Source of the DNA: Brachionus rotundiformis
Taxonomy: Eukaryota; Rotifera; Eurotatoria; Ploima; Brachionidae
Direction: 5' to 3'
Assembly (NCBI GenBank): GCA_016802295.1
Contig: JAESIW010000115.1
Location: 746,527 to 810,526 of the forward strand
Length of the DNA: 64,000 nucleotides
Made by a program: the position numbers and the translations under genes. Positions 1 through 11,040 of the stretch are shown here, one piece after another (positions within the stretch are counted from its first letter, which is position 1; the number at the start of each line of letters is the position of its first letter). Below the pieces are notes generated by a model that saw only the letters and a program-made list of their open reading frames with translations, made no database searches and was not told the DNA's origin.

Positions 1-3000
1 CCTAATATCTAAGAGACTCTCAACATTCAGGAAAAAGCTCTTAATTAAGTACTGCTTGAGCAAACACGTAAATAAATGCGGAAATTTTTTCACATCAAAA
101 AATAATTTTCCAAAAAAATTCCAATTTAAAAGTTAAGATGCACTTGAAACATATTTGAAATAAGAGTAAATAGGAATTGGTCCATTGGGCAAATGCAGTC
201 CTAAGAGGCAATAAAAACCAGTTTTGCCTACTAGTGACCTGGTTGACGCAACTAGATTGAATATTTAAATTGGCTTAAATGTTAATTTTGTTGAATTTGT
301 CGTTATCTAGAAATCTTAGGTCTTAAAGATCGAAATGGCAAAGTTATCCATTAAGTAAGCACACAATCAAACACTGCCGCAAATCCATAATTGGTTACGC
401 AATTTAAGTAGTGTTTTTCTTATGCTAAGTAGGGTTTTCACAACTAAAAACCCAAACATATAGGTATTATATTCTTTAAGCATATTTAAAAACAGATTAT
501 CTTATTTAAAAGAACTCATGTCAACATTGTTTGTGATAGTCAAGTATGAGCAAAGAAAAATAAACGCGCATCAACTTTTCATTGATTTTGATTCAAAGGT
601 GTCGATGTATTTTGTTTATTTGGCCAAAAGTCTAAGTAAATAAAGTAATAAAAATTAAGATTTTATTTTGAAACGCTGTTTGTTTAGCTTAAATTAATAG
701 GCAATTTTTATTGTTACGATTTTGATCAAGTTTACGGCTAAACAAATACGGAAGCTCAACAAACTCAGCCGCTCCTTAAATGTGACTTATAGTAGATTTT
801 TTATCTAACTTATTCATTACCAATTTATGGCTTGTATGTGACCACTTGAGATTTTATTTGTTCGGTTAATTTATCGAATGTTTTATTAAATTTTCAATTG
901 ATTCTAAATTAACCTTGAACTGTTAGCTTTTTTATTAATTGTCTACAAATAAATAAAAGAGTCCTTAGAATTTTTATTAAAAGATTTAATAGAAATTTTC
1001 TCATTTTCAAATATTCACATGAAAAATGGCACCAGTTCGATTTTTTCAAATGCTTCGGAAAATGCTTCTAAGACACTTTTATCAGGCTTAAACTAACATT
1101 TGAATAAAATTTAATTAAACTTAATCTTTATTTTAGGACTAATTTTTTCTAAAAATATTTTCGTAATATCTGTTAATGTATGATGTTATTTTTTTCTCAT
1201 AGTTAAAAATTAAGACTCTGAAAAACAATGATTGCATAAAATGTAAAGCTATTTGATTATTTGATTAATAAAAATTTATTAATGATAAAGATAAATTAAA
1301 GAAATTTTATGAATCTGAATGCCTTAATTTAAAAATTCGTTCACTAAAGCCTCTTAGGAACCATCAGATTAAAGTTGGAAAGCTTTTTAAGAGAATACAT
1401 TGCCATATTTGCCTGTAGTAATTTGAAGGTGAGAGAGGGTTAAATTTCATAAAGCTTAATGTCATAAATAATTTATTCTTATTTGATTTGTTTTTGATTT
1501 TAGGATACCACTGGTCACAAAATTTTAACTCTGGTCATTTTGCTCATTTGATCATTAAAACAGGTTTCGTTATCAATTAAAGCAAAAATAATATTTCCTT
1601 TTAATAAATATTGGTACAATCTTAATGTTTTTAACTTATTTTTTATTAATTAGTATTTCTGTTCTATCCTCAACTCCTTCAGATAAAAAAAATAAAATAA
1701 ATTAAAACTGCAGACCGAATTTATACCAGAGCTTAACCAGGGACAAATTCCCCTTCCTAAAAAATCTTTTTAATAAATTAATTAATTATTTAACTAGGGA
1801 GAATAGATGATGAAAATTATTTAACCATAAATAGATAATGAATAATATATCCTTTTTTTTCCATGAATTTTATAGATATTTAGCGATAGCGAAATGTAAA
1901 TTGATCAGATTTTTGAACAATTCTTATTAATATTTTAAAACTTAGCAAAAATTATGTAATCCAAAAAAAATTAAACAAAATTCTTATTTAATTTTAAAGA
2001 GCAACTTAATCATTTATAAATAATTTAAATTTGTTTAAAAACGAATCTTTTAGTGCAAATAAAAATCATAGTATTGTTTACTTAATTTATTTATTTTTGA
2101 ACTTTATAAATACTAATTTACAGGTATAAAATTATGAAACTACTAATAAAAACAATACAACAACTAAATAATTAAATTAACAAGAATAAATCTTTATTTA
2201 TTTTTTATTTTTTGCTCAATTTTGTTTTTTTTTTATTTCTTATAGTTAAAAGAATAAGAATAATTTAAAAAGATAAAAGATAATTAAAAACTTTGCTATT
2301 GAAGACGACGAATAGGCTAAATTTTTTTAATTTTCTTTTATCTAAACACATATTAACCTAAAAAAATAAATATCGATCGTAATTGATTACTTAACAACTT
2401 TATAATTTTGCCTAAAAAAAAACTATTTTTAAAATAGTTATTAGAAAATAAATTAAAGTAAAAAAAAATAGGAATTGATCTTTTGACAAACATGTCCCAT
2501 TAATTATGGAACGTGGACAAAAAAATTTAAATTAAAATTAAGAAAAATTAATTAAAAATTCTATATTTAGCATGAATAAAAACAAACACCTCGTACAAGC
2601 GCTTAGTATAATTTTACTTTTAGACAAGCTTAAGCTATAAAATTACAGCTAAATAAAATTATCTAAATCTGATTTGACTGTAATCAAATTGGCAGATGTA
2701 AATGGCTAACACCACTCAAAGTATAATGAATACATTTGAGAATCACTTTTTCGTCAAACTCTTGAGTATCTAAAGCCTTTAAGCTAACAATGGACGCAGC
2801 CGTTCTCGAATTTCTGTCTCTTTAGGTGTAATTTTTACTCAAACAACTGTAAATATAAATTGAATACATAAAATTCAAAGATAATTTGAATTAATCCTGT
2901 AATTAATATTCATTAAGTGAATGGTAAATTGTTTATTTTTTTGAACAATTACCAAAAAGTACCGAAACTAATAGATAAACATGTGTTTAAACATTTTATG

Positions 3001-3485
3001 CGGGTGCTCAGAAATTAAATTAAAAATTTTTTGATTGAAAGGAACTCGGATCGATGGATTCTATTATATTTTGAAGTAAATAATTGATATATTTGATCGA
3101 TTGCTAGTTATTTGTATTTTGTTTTTTATGTTGAAGTTGAATACTTTTTGAGTGAAGCCATGAAAAGCTGTTTTCTTGGTTTTTATTGACAACTGGTCAA
3201 ATAATTTAAGCTAATTAAGTTATCTTAATTAATATCATAAAAATTTTTATTAAAAATGAAAAAAATGATGTCTTAATTTTTAAAATATAATCATATATTT
3301 TGATAAATTAGTAACTAAAATTAACAAATAACAAACATAGTTATTTTGATCAATTCATGTTGTTTGTTTAGAAAGAAGAAAGGGGTCTTAAGGGAAACTT
3401 ATTTGCAAGGTATTTGTATAAACAAAACCTGAAAAGACAAAAGCCAAAAATTTACTAACATTTTTATTATTTTATGATTTTAAAA
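1..3485. other. AT-rich stretch without recognisable genes
   Basis: Very AT-rich sequence with dense stop codons in all frames. I see no convincing exon, RNA gene or terminal repeat here. It ends where a hAT-like terminus begins. Confidence 0.6.
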
Positions 3486-4601
3486 CAGTGGCGGATTCAA
3501 CTCTTTTGAAATCTTTTTATTTTAATTTAGTGAAAAAAATGCTTAAGAATTTTCTTATAAAAGTCTAATAACCCACCTAATCATTCAATTAACTCAATTA
3601 AAAAGTTAATTGAACAAAATCAAATTTCAAATGAACACCAAACTACAGAGATAGGTTTAGAACCTAACCTTTAATCGTTTTTCCAATTGATAAAGACAAC
3701 CGCCGATTTTTACCTTTATGGTACAAAAACTTTACATGGCTGCATTGTGATGTAACAAAAGACAAGGCTTTTTGTATTTCATGTAGATTATATCCTACAT
3801 CAAAGACAAATTACAACTTAATTTAGACAGAGAATCTATTTTCAACTTAGTAAACAAGCCATAAACGAATTGGGCTTACCGTTAAGTAACATAGTTGGTC
3901 AGTGCTATGATGGCTGTTCAAATATGTCTGGAACTTACAAGGGACTGGCTTCTACATTAAAAAATGTCAACAAAAAAGCACTTTATGTCAATTGATATGC
4001 ACATAAGTTAAATTTGGCTATTAAAGATACTTGTTCACGTATTACAAAAGTTCGAAACTGCATTGGTACAGTAAACTCGATTTGTAATTTAGTTGAAGGC
4101 TCTGCAAAACGTCATCATATTTTCAAAGAATTACAAAATGAAAAAGGTGAAAGTAATTTGACAATTAAAAAACTATCTGATACTCGTTGGTCATCGAGAG
4201 ACAAAGCATTTAAATCAATAAGAGATAATTTACCAATAATATTTGAAACTTTAAAAGTATTTTTTTGTTATACGTTGAGATTTAAAGTTTAAAGTTTAAA
4301 AATTAAGGAGATAGATGAAAATGATCGTAATCAAACCGGTTGCACGGCTTATTCACTTCTAAAATCAATAAGAACATTTGATTTTTACTTTTACATTATC
4401 ACATTAAGTGAATTGTTAGATTGTATAAAAGTTCTTTCTGTTTATTTACAAAAACTGAATTTAGATTTAAAAAAAGCTAGACAAATGTGCAAAACAGTGA
4501 TTGAGAATATTGAAAATTCAAAAAACAGAAGTAATTTGGTCGCAAGCTTTACTTCTGAAAAACTTGATATTGGAGAACCTGTGCTTCATCGCAAACGTCA
4601 A
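3486..4601 (+). pseudogene. hAT transposase fragment, left copy (ZMYM1/DUF4371-like)
   Basis: Plus-strand remnants of a hAT transposase. The most readable part (about 3,865-4,601) has the family pattern of a Gly-Gln-x-Tyr-Asp-Gly motif followed by Asn-Met-Ser-Gly, and then the histidine/leucine-rich AHKLNLAI segment. A TGA at about 3,994 replaces the cysteine usually found before YAHKLNL, and there are further stops near 4,290. Compared with the right-hand copy it has lost about 0.6 kb between 3,810 and 3,829. It cannot encode an active enzyme. The family call rests on motif memory and is fairly safe; the subfamily is less sure. Confidence 0.75.
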
Positions 4602-4800
4602 CCGAATGCACATTTAATGACGGAAAAGAACATGTGTATCATTTAAATTTGACTGATAATTTTTGTAACTGTAAGTTTAGATTGAAATAAAAAATATGTG
4701 GTCATTTTGTAGCACTAGAATCATTATTAAATGCACGTGAATTTGTAAATAAGCCAAAATAAGGAGGTCAAAAAAAGTCTACTAAATCATTAGAAAAATA
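4602..4800 (+). pseudogene. SWIM zinc-finger relic (MULE-type transposase tail), left copy
   Basis: Directly after the hAT-derived sequence the reading changes to a SWIM-like pattern: Cys-x-Cys, seven positions including a stop, then Cys-Gly-His-Phe-Val-Ala-Leu. In-frame stops at about 4,688 and 4,760 show it is dead. SWIM fingers often sit near the C-terminus of MULE transposases. The abrupt switch from hAT to SWIM sequence suggests an old chimeric junction at about 4,602. Confidence 0.55.
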
Positions 4801-5052
4801 TTAGTTAATTATTAATTTTTGACTTATATTATTAAATTTAATTAAATAGAATAAAACATTTTTTTTTAAAGTTTATTACTAATTTTTTGTATTTGAAAAT
4901 TAAAATAAATCGTCTCTTTTATTTAAAAATAATTCTTTTATTTATCTGCTAAAATTAAACAGGACTAAATTGAAAAGTGATTTTTTTAGAAAACCAGTAT
5001 GTTTTTAAGAATTTTGTATGATTTTCAGCAAATGTTTGTTTTGATAAAAACT

Positions 5053-5529
5053 ACGTATCGTGAAAAGAAAAAAATATGGCCTGAGATTCCAAATGATCAT
5101 AATCATTGTATTAAAAAACAGTTTTTGGTATTCCATTATTTCTAATGCCTTGAATCATTGATGCATGATTTCCTGAATCACTTAGTATGTGACATTTTGG
5201 AAGCATTCTTGACAATGTATACAATGTTGTATCATTGGCCACATTAGCACGATGTAAAAAAAAGTGCTGATTCTTCTTAATGCAATTTGGCTAGTTCTTC
5301 TTCAAATTTATAATGCAACGGAGTTGATGCACTAATATTTCTTGTTCCACTTGATCCTGCACCATATTTCATCACTGCTTCAGTTACTTTTAATTGCACA
5401 TAACCAAATAATCATTGCTACATCAAATAGTGATATTTTAAACTTTGTTTTCTAATTACTCTTGAACATTTGGAAAAGAGTCAACATGACGTATTACTTT
5501 TTTAAAATAACGATAAGAGCCATCTTTTT
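5053..5529 (-). pseudogene. ALAS: 5-aminolevulinate synthase (ALAS) pseudogene fragment, left copy
   Basis: Reading the minus strand from 5,529 gives, in order, the ALAS landmarks: the DGSYRYFKK entry (family: YxYF), CSNDYL at about 5,415-5,435, KYGAGSSGTRN at about 5,335-5,370, the helix ending EEELAKLH, and then ANVANDTTLYTL, SDSGNHASMIQGIRN and YNDYDHLE. ALAS is the pyridoxal-phosphate enzyme that makes 5-aminolevulinate for haem. Frame changes (near 5,400 and 5,255) and several stops, including TGA in place of Trp before CSNDYL, make this a pseudogene. There are no introns, so a retrocopy is possible. The catalytic lysine region is not present. Motif order makes the call firm. Confidence 0.88.
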
Positions 5530-5617
5530 TTTTCCTTCTATTAAAATAACTTTCATAATCAAATAAAATATTATTTTTAAACTATTTAAACTGAATGAAT
5601 TTACTTTTTTTTGAGTG

Positions 5618-6532
5618 AGGATTAAAATACCATAAAAAGGATTAAAAAACATAAATAATCTGAACGACACATAAACTTATATTTATTTATCAAAAAAGAT
5701 TACAACCACATAAAATGATTCTAATAAAATGTTACAAACTTATAAAATTAATTAAAAAAAAAATTAAGTCTTTTATTTGATATAAGTGTTAGTAACACAT
5801 AAGTTATTCTAAATTTCATTCAAATAAAATGTTACAAACACATAAAAATAAAATTATTCAAAATATTAAATTTAATCTTTTAAAACAAATACCCAGCTTT
5901 TCATTTTTTTGATTTAGTTTTAGAAATAAAAGACTTCAATACAATACCTTGAAAATTTATTGATTCTACCTTACAACATTCTATTAATTGTGTACATACT
6001 GTTTTATCAAAAAAGTTAAAACAACTGCAGTCTGTACAATCGGGACACATACAGTTTGGAATTTGTAACAAACTTGGTCTTGCATGACGATTGTAATAGT
6101 TTAATTAAATGTCTTGGTATATTTTATACGACCTAGATATATTGCGGTAGTTTGGCATTTAGCTGAACATTCACAAAACTGATACGAAACTCTCATTTTT
6201 ATGTAAGTCTGTATTATCTGAGCATAATGTACAATTGTTCATATTTGACTTTTTTGTAGGCGCAGATGGAAATTTTTTTAAGTAAAATTCCAGTTCGAAT
6301 TCAGACTTAAGCTGGGTCATAATTTTGTATTGATTTAAAAATTATGTGTTAGAAACAGAAAAAACAATGATTATGAAAAAAAAATTAAATATAGTTTTTA
6401 TGGTTTTTAATCTTTTTCAATCGTTATACAAAAAATTTAAGTGTTGGTTAATCTTTTTTAGAATTTTGATTATCATTTTTTATTTTTATGTGTTCTATTT
6501 TTGATACAATCTTTTTATGGTATTTTAATCCT
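5618..6532 (-). mobile_element. MULE-like relic between 22-bp inverted repeats
   Basis: A perfect 22-bp inverted repeat lies at 5,618-5,639 and 6,511-6,532, beginning AGGATTAAAATACC on the outward reading. Between them, minus-strand sequence reads as a zinc-binding segment (about 6,150-6,330) and a SWIM-like Cys-x-Cys...Cys-x-Gln motif (about 5,990-6,060). This resembles a MULE transposon with most of the transposase deleted. The right arm also lies within degenerate coding sequence, so it may not be a true transposon terminus. Confidence 0.4.
5890..6330 (-). pseudogene. MULE-type zinc-finger plus SWIM relic
   Basis: Minus-strand reading shows an N-terminal zinc-binding pattern (Cys-x2-Cys, His, then YQFCECSAKCQ), a frame change, and then CSCFNFFDKTVCTQLIECC. 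The last is a SWIM pattern in which the final histidine has become glutamine. The catalytic DDE region that should lie between is missing. A degraded, internally deleted transposase is the simplest reading. Confidence 0.45.
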
Positions 6533-6622
6533 TACCCTCTTTTTTTAAAACAATTTTCTTTACCTACCAATTTATATTCGGTCCTTAAATTTAAAATGTC
6601 ATACAAATGAATATTTTGACTA

Positions 6623-7433
6623 CAGTAAAATTCCTCAAAATGAACATCCCCGTAAGTGAACGCAAATTCTTTGCGACCGACCAAAATGAACCTTTTAACA
6701 TGGGCCAGAATCCCTCTAATGTGAACATCCTCAAATGTGAACATTCGGTATGTTAACACTAAAAAATGGGAAAAAGTGAACAAAAAAAATGAAAACCAAA
6801 ATTTATTTACTGTCATTTTCAATAATTTTTTTAATAATATTTAATTTTTTGGCATATTCTAACGCTTGTTCTTTTAAGATTGTACGAGACAATGTAACAC
6901 CACGACCTCTAGCCGTATTAAAAAAACTTTTGTATTGCTTCATTAAACTTAATATTGGGACTCTTGCGCATGTTGACTTGATTTCTGTTTTCAACATTAA
7001 TGCCAGATTTATACATTTCAGTAATCTCATTTTTTTGTTTGAGAATTTTATTTACTGCACCAAGCGATAAGTCGAATTCTTTTGCTAAACTACGCTGTGA
7101 ACTTTTCGTGGATTCGGCTTTTAATAAAAGTTTATACTTATCTTCCAAAGTTAATTTTTGGTATTGAATTGGCTTTGAAGTAGACATTTTTGAAATTTAT
7201 TTTTGAAATGATTTTTGTTTTATTATTCAATACAATTTTTATTTACATGCATTATCTGTGTGTTTTAATTATTATTATAATTTAAAAATAAACTTTACAT
7301 TTTTTTGGATGAAAGAAAATCTCGTAAATGTGAACTGTTCACTTTTATGAGATCGTCCTCAAATGTGAACACCCCCGTAAGTGAACAAAATTTGACCGCG
7401 ACGGCCGGTGTTCACATTTGAGGGATTTTACTG
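6623..7433 (-). mobile_element. Internally deleted pogo/Tigger element (811 bp)
   Basis: Imperfect terminal inverted repeats begin CAGTAAAATYCCTCAAA at both ends and are flanked by TA. Near both ends the motif CCTCAAATGTGAACA or close variants is repeated, as expected for transposase-binding sites. The inside encodes only the DNA-binding half of a pogo-type transposase on the minus strand. No DDE catalytic region is present, so it could only move with help from a full-length relative. Confidence 0.85.
6803..7187 (-). pseudogene. Tigger/pogo transposase DNA-binding region (CENP-B-like HTH)
   Basis: From the ATG at 7,187 the minus strand encodes KLTLEDKYKLLLKAES followed by SQRSLAKEFDLSLGAVNKIL, a CENP-B/psq-type helix-turn-helix. 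After a frame change near 6,930 a second helix-turn-helix block continues (FFNTARGRGVTLSRTILKE…ALEYAKKL), typical of the CENP-B/Tc5 DNA-binding region. Reading ends near 6,803. The catalytic domain is missing. Confidence 0.75.
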
Positions 7434-7613
7434 TATTTTTATACATAGGACAATCAATAGTATCTGTACAAATAAAAGGAATTTGATTGTTTTCTTAGTC
7501 ATTGTTTAATGCGCTTCTTGTTGAATTTTTTGATCTTGATGAAAAGTTACATTTTTCAAGAGCTCTTAAATAACCATTATTTTTGAACTAGCTTTGCATT
7601 TAGACACCATTTT

Positions 7614-8745
7614 TTTTTATTTAATTTTTTGATTTTCTAAAATTCAAATACTATATAAAATATTGTAAGCTAAAAAGTTAAATAATTTCTACTAAACTAC
7701 GAAATATAAAAATTCTAGTCTACTTTAGTTCAGAAAATACATTTATTTTTTACCTTGTTTAAATAATTAGAAGTCAAAGAGTAAAATTATTTTATTTTAC
7801 ATAAATTTGCCTTTATTTTTAAAAAAAAAGTAAAACTATTCATCTTTAAAAAAATATAAGCATGCTTTTATAGAAACGAACTTGAACATTGATGCTAATT
7901 TGAAAAAACCAAATTAGCATTTATTTCAAATTTTTTTTGAAATTCTGAAATTTTTTTTAGGCCTTATAAAACAATATTCTTATAAATAAAGCTTTTAAAA
8001 GATGAGAATTGTTTCTTTGCCAGACTTCATTATAAAATGAAAATTATTTAGGTAAAAATATATTTTTAAAATTTTCTCTTTCAAAAATTTTCGTTATCTT
8101 ATCCTTCAGTTCAATAAATTTCTAACAGCATAATTTTAGCTTTATTAATTACCAACAGATATTTTTAAATAGCCTAAAAATAAGATTATCAAATAGTAAT
8201 TATTAAATTATGTTTGAGACTTTGTGGAAACTAAATGTATTCTTAAGTCTTTTTAGTGAATCAGAATGAGATTTCGGGAAGTTTAACACTAGAAAGCCCG
8301 GCGGATTAATTACAAAAATTTCAAATTGAAATATCAAAAGAAATAGAAAAAATTTATTAAAATAATTTTTAAAAAATTTAAGTATTACAAGTTGATTTTA
8401 AGTTTCTTTGAGTAATTTTTAATAACTTTATTCCTTTGAAATTCATGTTTAAGTTAAGAGAGAATGAATAAGAATCAAAAAGATATGTGATGAGGGGAAC
8501 AAACTTTTGTCAAATTTTTTTCTTTAACCAAAAAAATTTAAAAAAAAAAAATTGACTACAAATTATTTTCGTAGTAAAAATAAATAAATTCGTAGAAAAA
8601 AATAAAAACAAAAGCAAAAATCTATTAGTAAAGGTAGCAAAATAAATTTATCAGTAAAAAATAAAATAGTAAATTATTATTTTAAATATTTATTAATAGT
8701 AAATATTCACACATTACTTAGAAATGTTGTTTAGTGTTATTTTAG
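7614..8745. other. AT-rich stretch, nothing recognised
   Basis: Stop-rich AT sequence with no clear ORF, repeat end or RNA gene visible. Confidence 0.5.
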
Positions 8746-8749
8746 TGTT

Positions 8750-8990
8750 ATTTTTCTCGGAGCTAAATTTGAAGAAGTTGATGGTTGTTCAATAGTTTGA
8801 ATCTCATTATTAATACTTTCGGCTTGATTTTCATTTGGAAGCCGATCTTGGTTGATTGATTGACCCATTGAAATACGAAATTCGTATTTAAAACTTTGTA
8901 GAGCTGGATTAATTGGAGATTAATTCGAAAAAGGTTTTACCAAAGCAGGTCTAGCTTGTTTTCGTCTTGGACATTTGAATTAATAGTTCA
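8750..8990 (-). pseudogene. Possible MULE/SWIM transposase C-terminal tail
   Basis: The minus strand reads a basic segment KCPRRKQARPALVKPF and then a Gln/Asn/Ser-rich tail, as often seen after the SWIM finger in MULE proteins. There are in-frame stops and no upstream domain. The call is tentative. Confidence 0.3.
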
Positions 8991-9319
8991 ATTAAATATA
9001 AATAAACATAAATTAAAATCGAATGATAGTTTTTAAAAAAATACATAAAACGATTTTTAAGAATTTTATTTAATCTAAAAATTTTTAGTAACAAATAAAG
9101 ATTTAATTAATTAAATTAATTCGAAATTCACTTTTAATTGTTAAATAAATAAAATTTTATTTTTTTATAACAATTAATTCAAATGTCAAAAAAAGACAAT
9201 TATTTTGTCATTATTAGACAAATAAACTACAAAATGAATTCAAAATAAAAGTTTACAAAATTAACATCTATTTTTTATATAAATATATCTAAAATTCTTT
9301 CAAATTAATCAAGTAGAAA

Positions 9320-9918
9320 ATGGAAAAGTTCGACGAAATTTTCAAATTAGTAAATGAGCTAAAAACAACTGTTGAGAGCCTAAAAAATCAAATTAATACA
9401 CAAAATAATCATATTCGTGAGCTCGAGAATCAAGTTGCTGATCAGCAGGTAACAATTAATACACAAAATAATCGTATTCGTGAGCTTGAAAATCAAGTTG
9501 CTGATCAGCAGGTAACAATTAATACACAAAATAATCGTATTCGTGAGCTTGAAAATCAAGTTGCTGATCAGCAGGTAACAATTAATACACAAAATAATCA
9601 TATTCGTGAGCTCGAGAATCAAGTTGCTGATCAGCAGGTAACAATTAATACACAAAATAATCTAATTCATAATTACGAAATTGAATTACAAACATTTGAT
9701 TTTCAGATATTTTCAACCACAGGTAAAAATATTAAATATGAAAAAAAAAATATTTTTTTGATTTATTTTTTTTATTTTTTGTTTTTTAAGTTTAAATAGC
9801 ATGTTTTTTTATTAATTTTATTTGTTTAATAAATATTAGTTTAAAAATTAACAAACTTTTTTTAAAAAAAAATATTTTAATTTATTATTATTTTTTTTTA
9901 GGATCCAATAGCTTATGA
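9320..9918 (+). CDS. Small coiled-coil protein built from 21-residue repeats
   Basis: Exon 1 (9,320-9,722) begins at an ATG after a TATA-like run near 9,276. It encodes an N-terminal helix (EIFKLVNELKTTVESLKNQ), then four 21-residue units of the form INTQNNxIRELENQVADQQVT and a partial fifth. Twenty-one residues are three heptads, so a long parallel coiled coil is expected. A GT donor at 9,723 and an AG acceptor at 9,900-9,901 would join to a short last exon (9,902-9,918) ending in TGA, for a protein of about 139 residues. I do not recognise a family. It sits among transposon relics and could be a transposon accessory gene or a host gene. Expression is unproven. Confidence 0.55.
9392..9664 (+). 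repeat. 63-bp coding minisatellite (4.3 units)
   Basis: Units start at 9,392, 9,455, 9,518 and 9,581, with a partial one at 9,644. Units 1 and 4 share CAT and CTCGAG variants; units 2 and 3 share CGT and CTTGAA variants. Each unit keeps frame and has the palindrome GCTGATCAGC. The near-identity points to recent expansion or homogenisation. Confidence 0.9.
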
Positions 9919-10135
9919 GAACAAAAAATTATTATGTATAAAAGACAATTGTAAAAATGATTAACAATTTATTTTGTAAAATTAGATAAATATAATTATT
10001 TAAAGAATTATTTATATTAATTAAATAAATATTTTTTGAATTTAATCAGTATTATAAAATATTTTAATTTTTTATTCAATTTTGATACTTTTTCAGGTTA
10101 AGAATAATTACAGAATAATAATTACATGATGTCTC
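9919..10135. other. AT-rich spacer
   Basis: Probable 3' flank of the coiled-coil gene; nothing else recognised. Confidence 0.4.
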
Positions 10136-10437
10136 AGTTCACCTGGCAAGTTCATTACCTGCCAATGATCAAAAACACATTGAACAAAGTTTTTTACACT
10201 TATCTTTTCTTGTATTTCACTTGAAAATCCGAATGATGCGTTTAACGGCGTACTCTTTTAAGCATATTTCCAAATGAAGCTCACCAGCACCGCATACAGC
10301 ATGCTCACTCGATTCTTCAAAAACACATTGAACCATTGGGTCGGACTTGGCTAATTGTTTAAGACCTTCAATCAATTTTGGCAAATCGGACAAATTTTAT
10401 TTTTGGCATCAACCACAACCCTCACAACTGGATTTAC
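10136..10437 (-). pseudogene. EEF2: Elongation factor 2 pseudogene fragment
   Basis: The minus strand from 10,437 reads NPVVRVVVDAKN, then after a frameshift DLPKLIEGLKQLAKSDPMVQC, EESSEHAVCGAGELHLEICLKE and, after another junction, PLNASFGFSSEI and NFVQCVFDHWQV. These are EF-2 domain III to V landmarks in the right order, but the stretch between GELHLEICL and the SFGF block is deleted. EF-2 is the GTPase that drives ribosome translocation. Frameshifts and the deletion make this non-functional. It lies next to a Helitron relic, so capture by a Helitron or a decayed retrocopy are both possible. Confidence 0.88.
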
Positions 10438-11040
10438 ACTAAGCTTTATTATTTTTTAATTTTGTTCTTTTCAAAAGTTGTTTTGTACGATTTTTAAGAT
10501 TTTTCTAATAACATTTTTAAGATGAAATATAGTTTGAAAAAATTTATTTTCAAAAATTTTAATTGATTTAAAAAATATTCAAAATTAACATTTATTCATT
10601 TATTTTAAATTTTATTTAATAAAAATTTTATTCAACTTTTTTTTTGACAACCATAAATTTTTTTAATCCATTGTAATTGAATTGTAATTGAACACCTTTA
10701 CATTATAAAAATAATTTTAATATCAAAAGTTGATTTATTTAGGATTAGAAAAATTATGTATTTCTAATAGAAATTGTTTTATGAAAAAGTAATTTTTAAA
10801 TAATTTTATAAAATTTAACTTTAAGCATACATCGAATCTCTTTTTATAAAATTTAGCACCTAAATAGTGTTGGAGTTAGTGTACGTTGGTGTAGGAGTTG
10901 GTATTGGTGTTCATTGCAAAATTAGGTTCAGGTAGTATAGTTGCTTTGTAAAATGGTACTTAATATTCTATTATAAATTAAATAAAAAAATTTGAAATTA
11001 ATAAATATATAATCAAATTAATTGATTAAATAGATTGTTA
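10438..11040. other. AT-rich stretch, no firm feature
   Basis: Mostly simple AT sequence. A short non-AT patch at 10,860-10,970 may be more Helitron-derived sequence, but I cannot place it. Confidence 0.4.

Larger units (their letters stand above)
3829..5727 (+). repeat. 1.9-kb direct repeat, left copy
   Basis: This stretch recurs at 21,878-23,776 with a constant offset of 18,049 bp and no differences that I noticed after the first few bases. It contains the end of a hAT fragment, a SWIM relic, spacer, an ALAS pseudogene and one arm of a 22-bp inverted repeat. Identity stops abruptly at 5,727/23,776. Both copies share the same inactivating stops, so decay came before duplication. Confidence 0.9.
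6450..7613 (-). pseudogene. Unidentified minus-strand coding relic split by a pogo insertion
   Basis: Minus-strand sequence at 7,613-7,436 and 6,620-6,450 reads as one continuous frame once the element at 6,623-7,433 and one TA are removed (…TIDCPMYKN, then SQNIHLYDILNLRTEYK…). It contains stops and I do not recognise the family. It may be part of the adjacent MULE-like relic. The restored frame is useful evidence that the pogo element inserted at TA. Confidence 0.4.

Noticed and set aside
9392..9664. Repeat array as a CRISPR
   Set aside because: Units are contiguous, in-frame and coding, with no unique spacers; the genome is eukaryotic.
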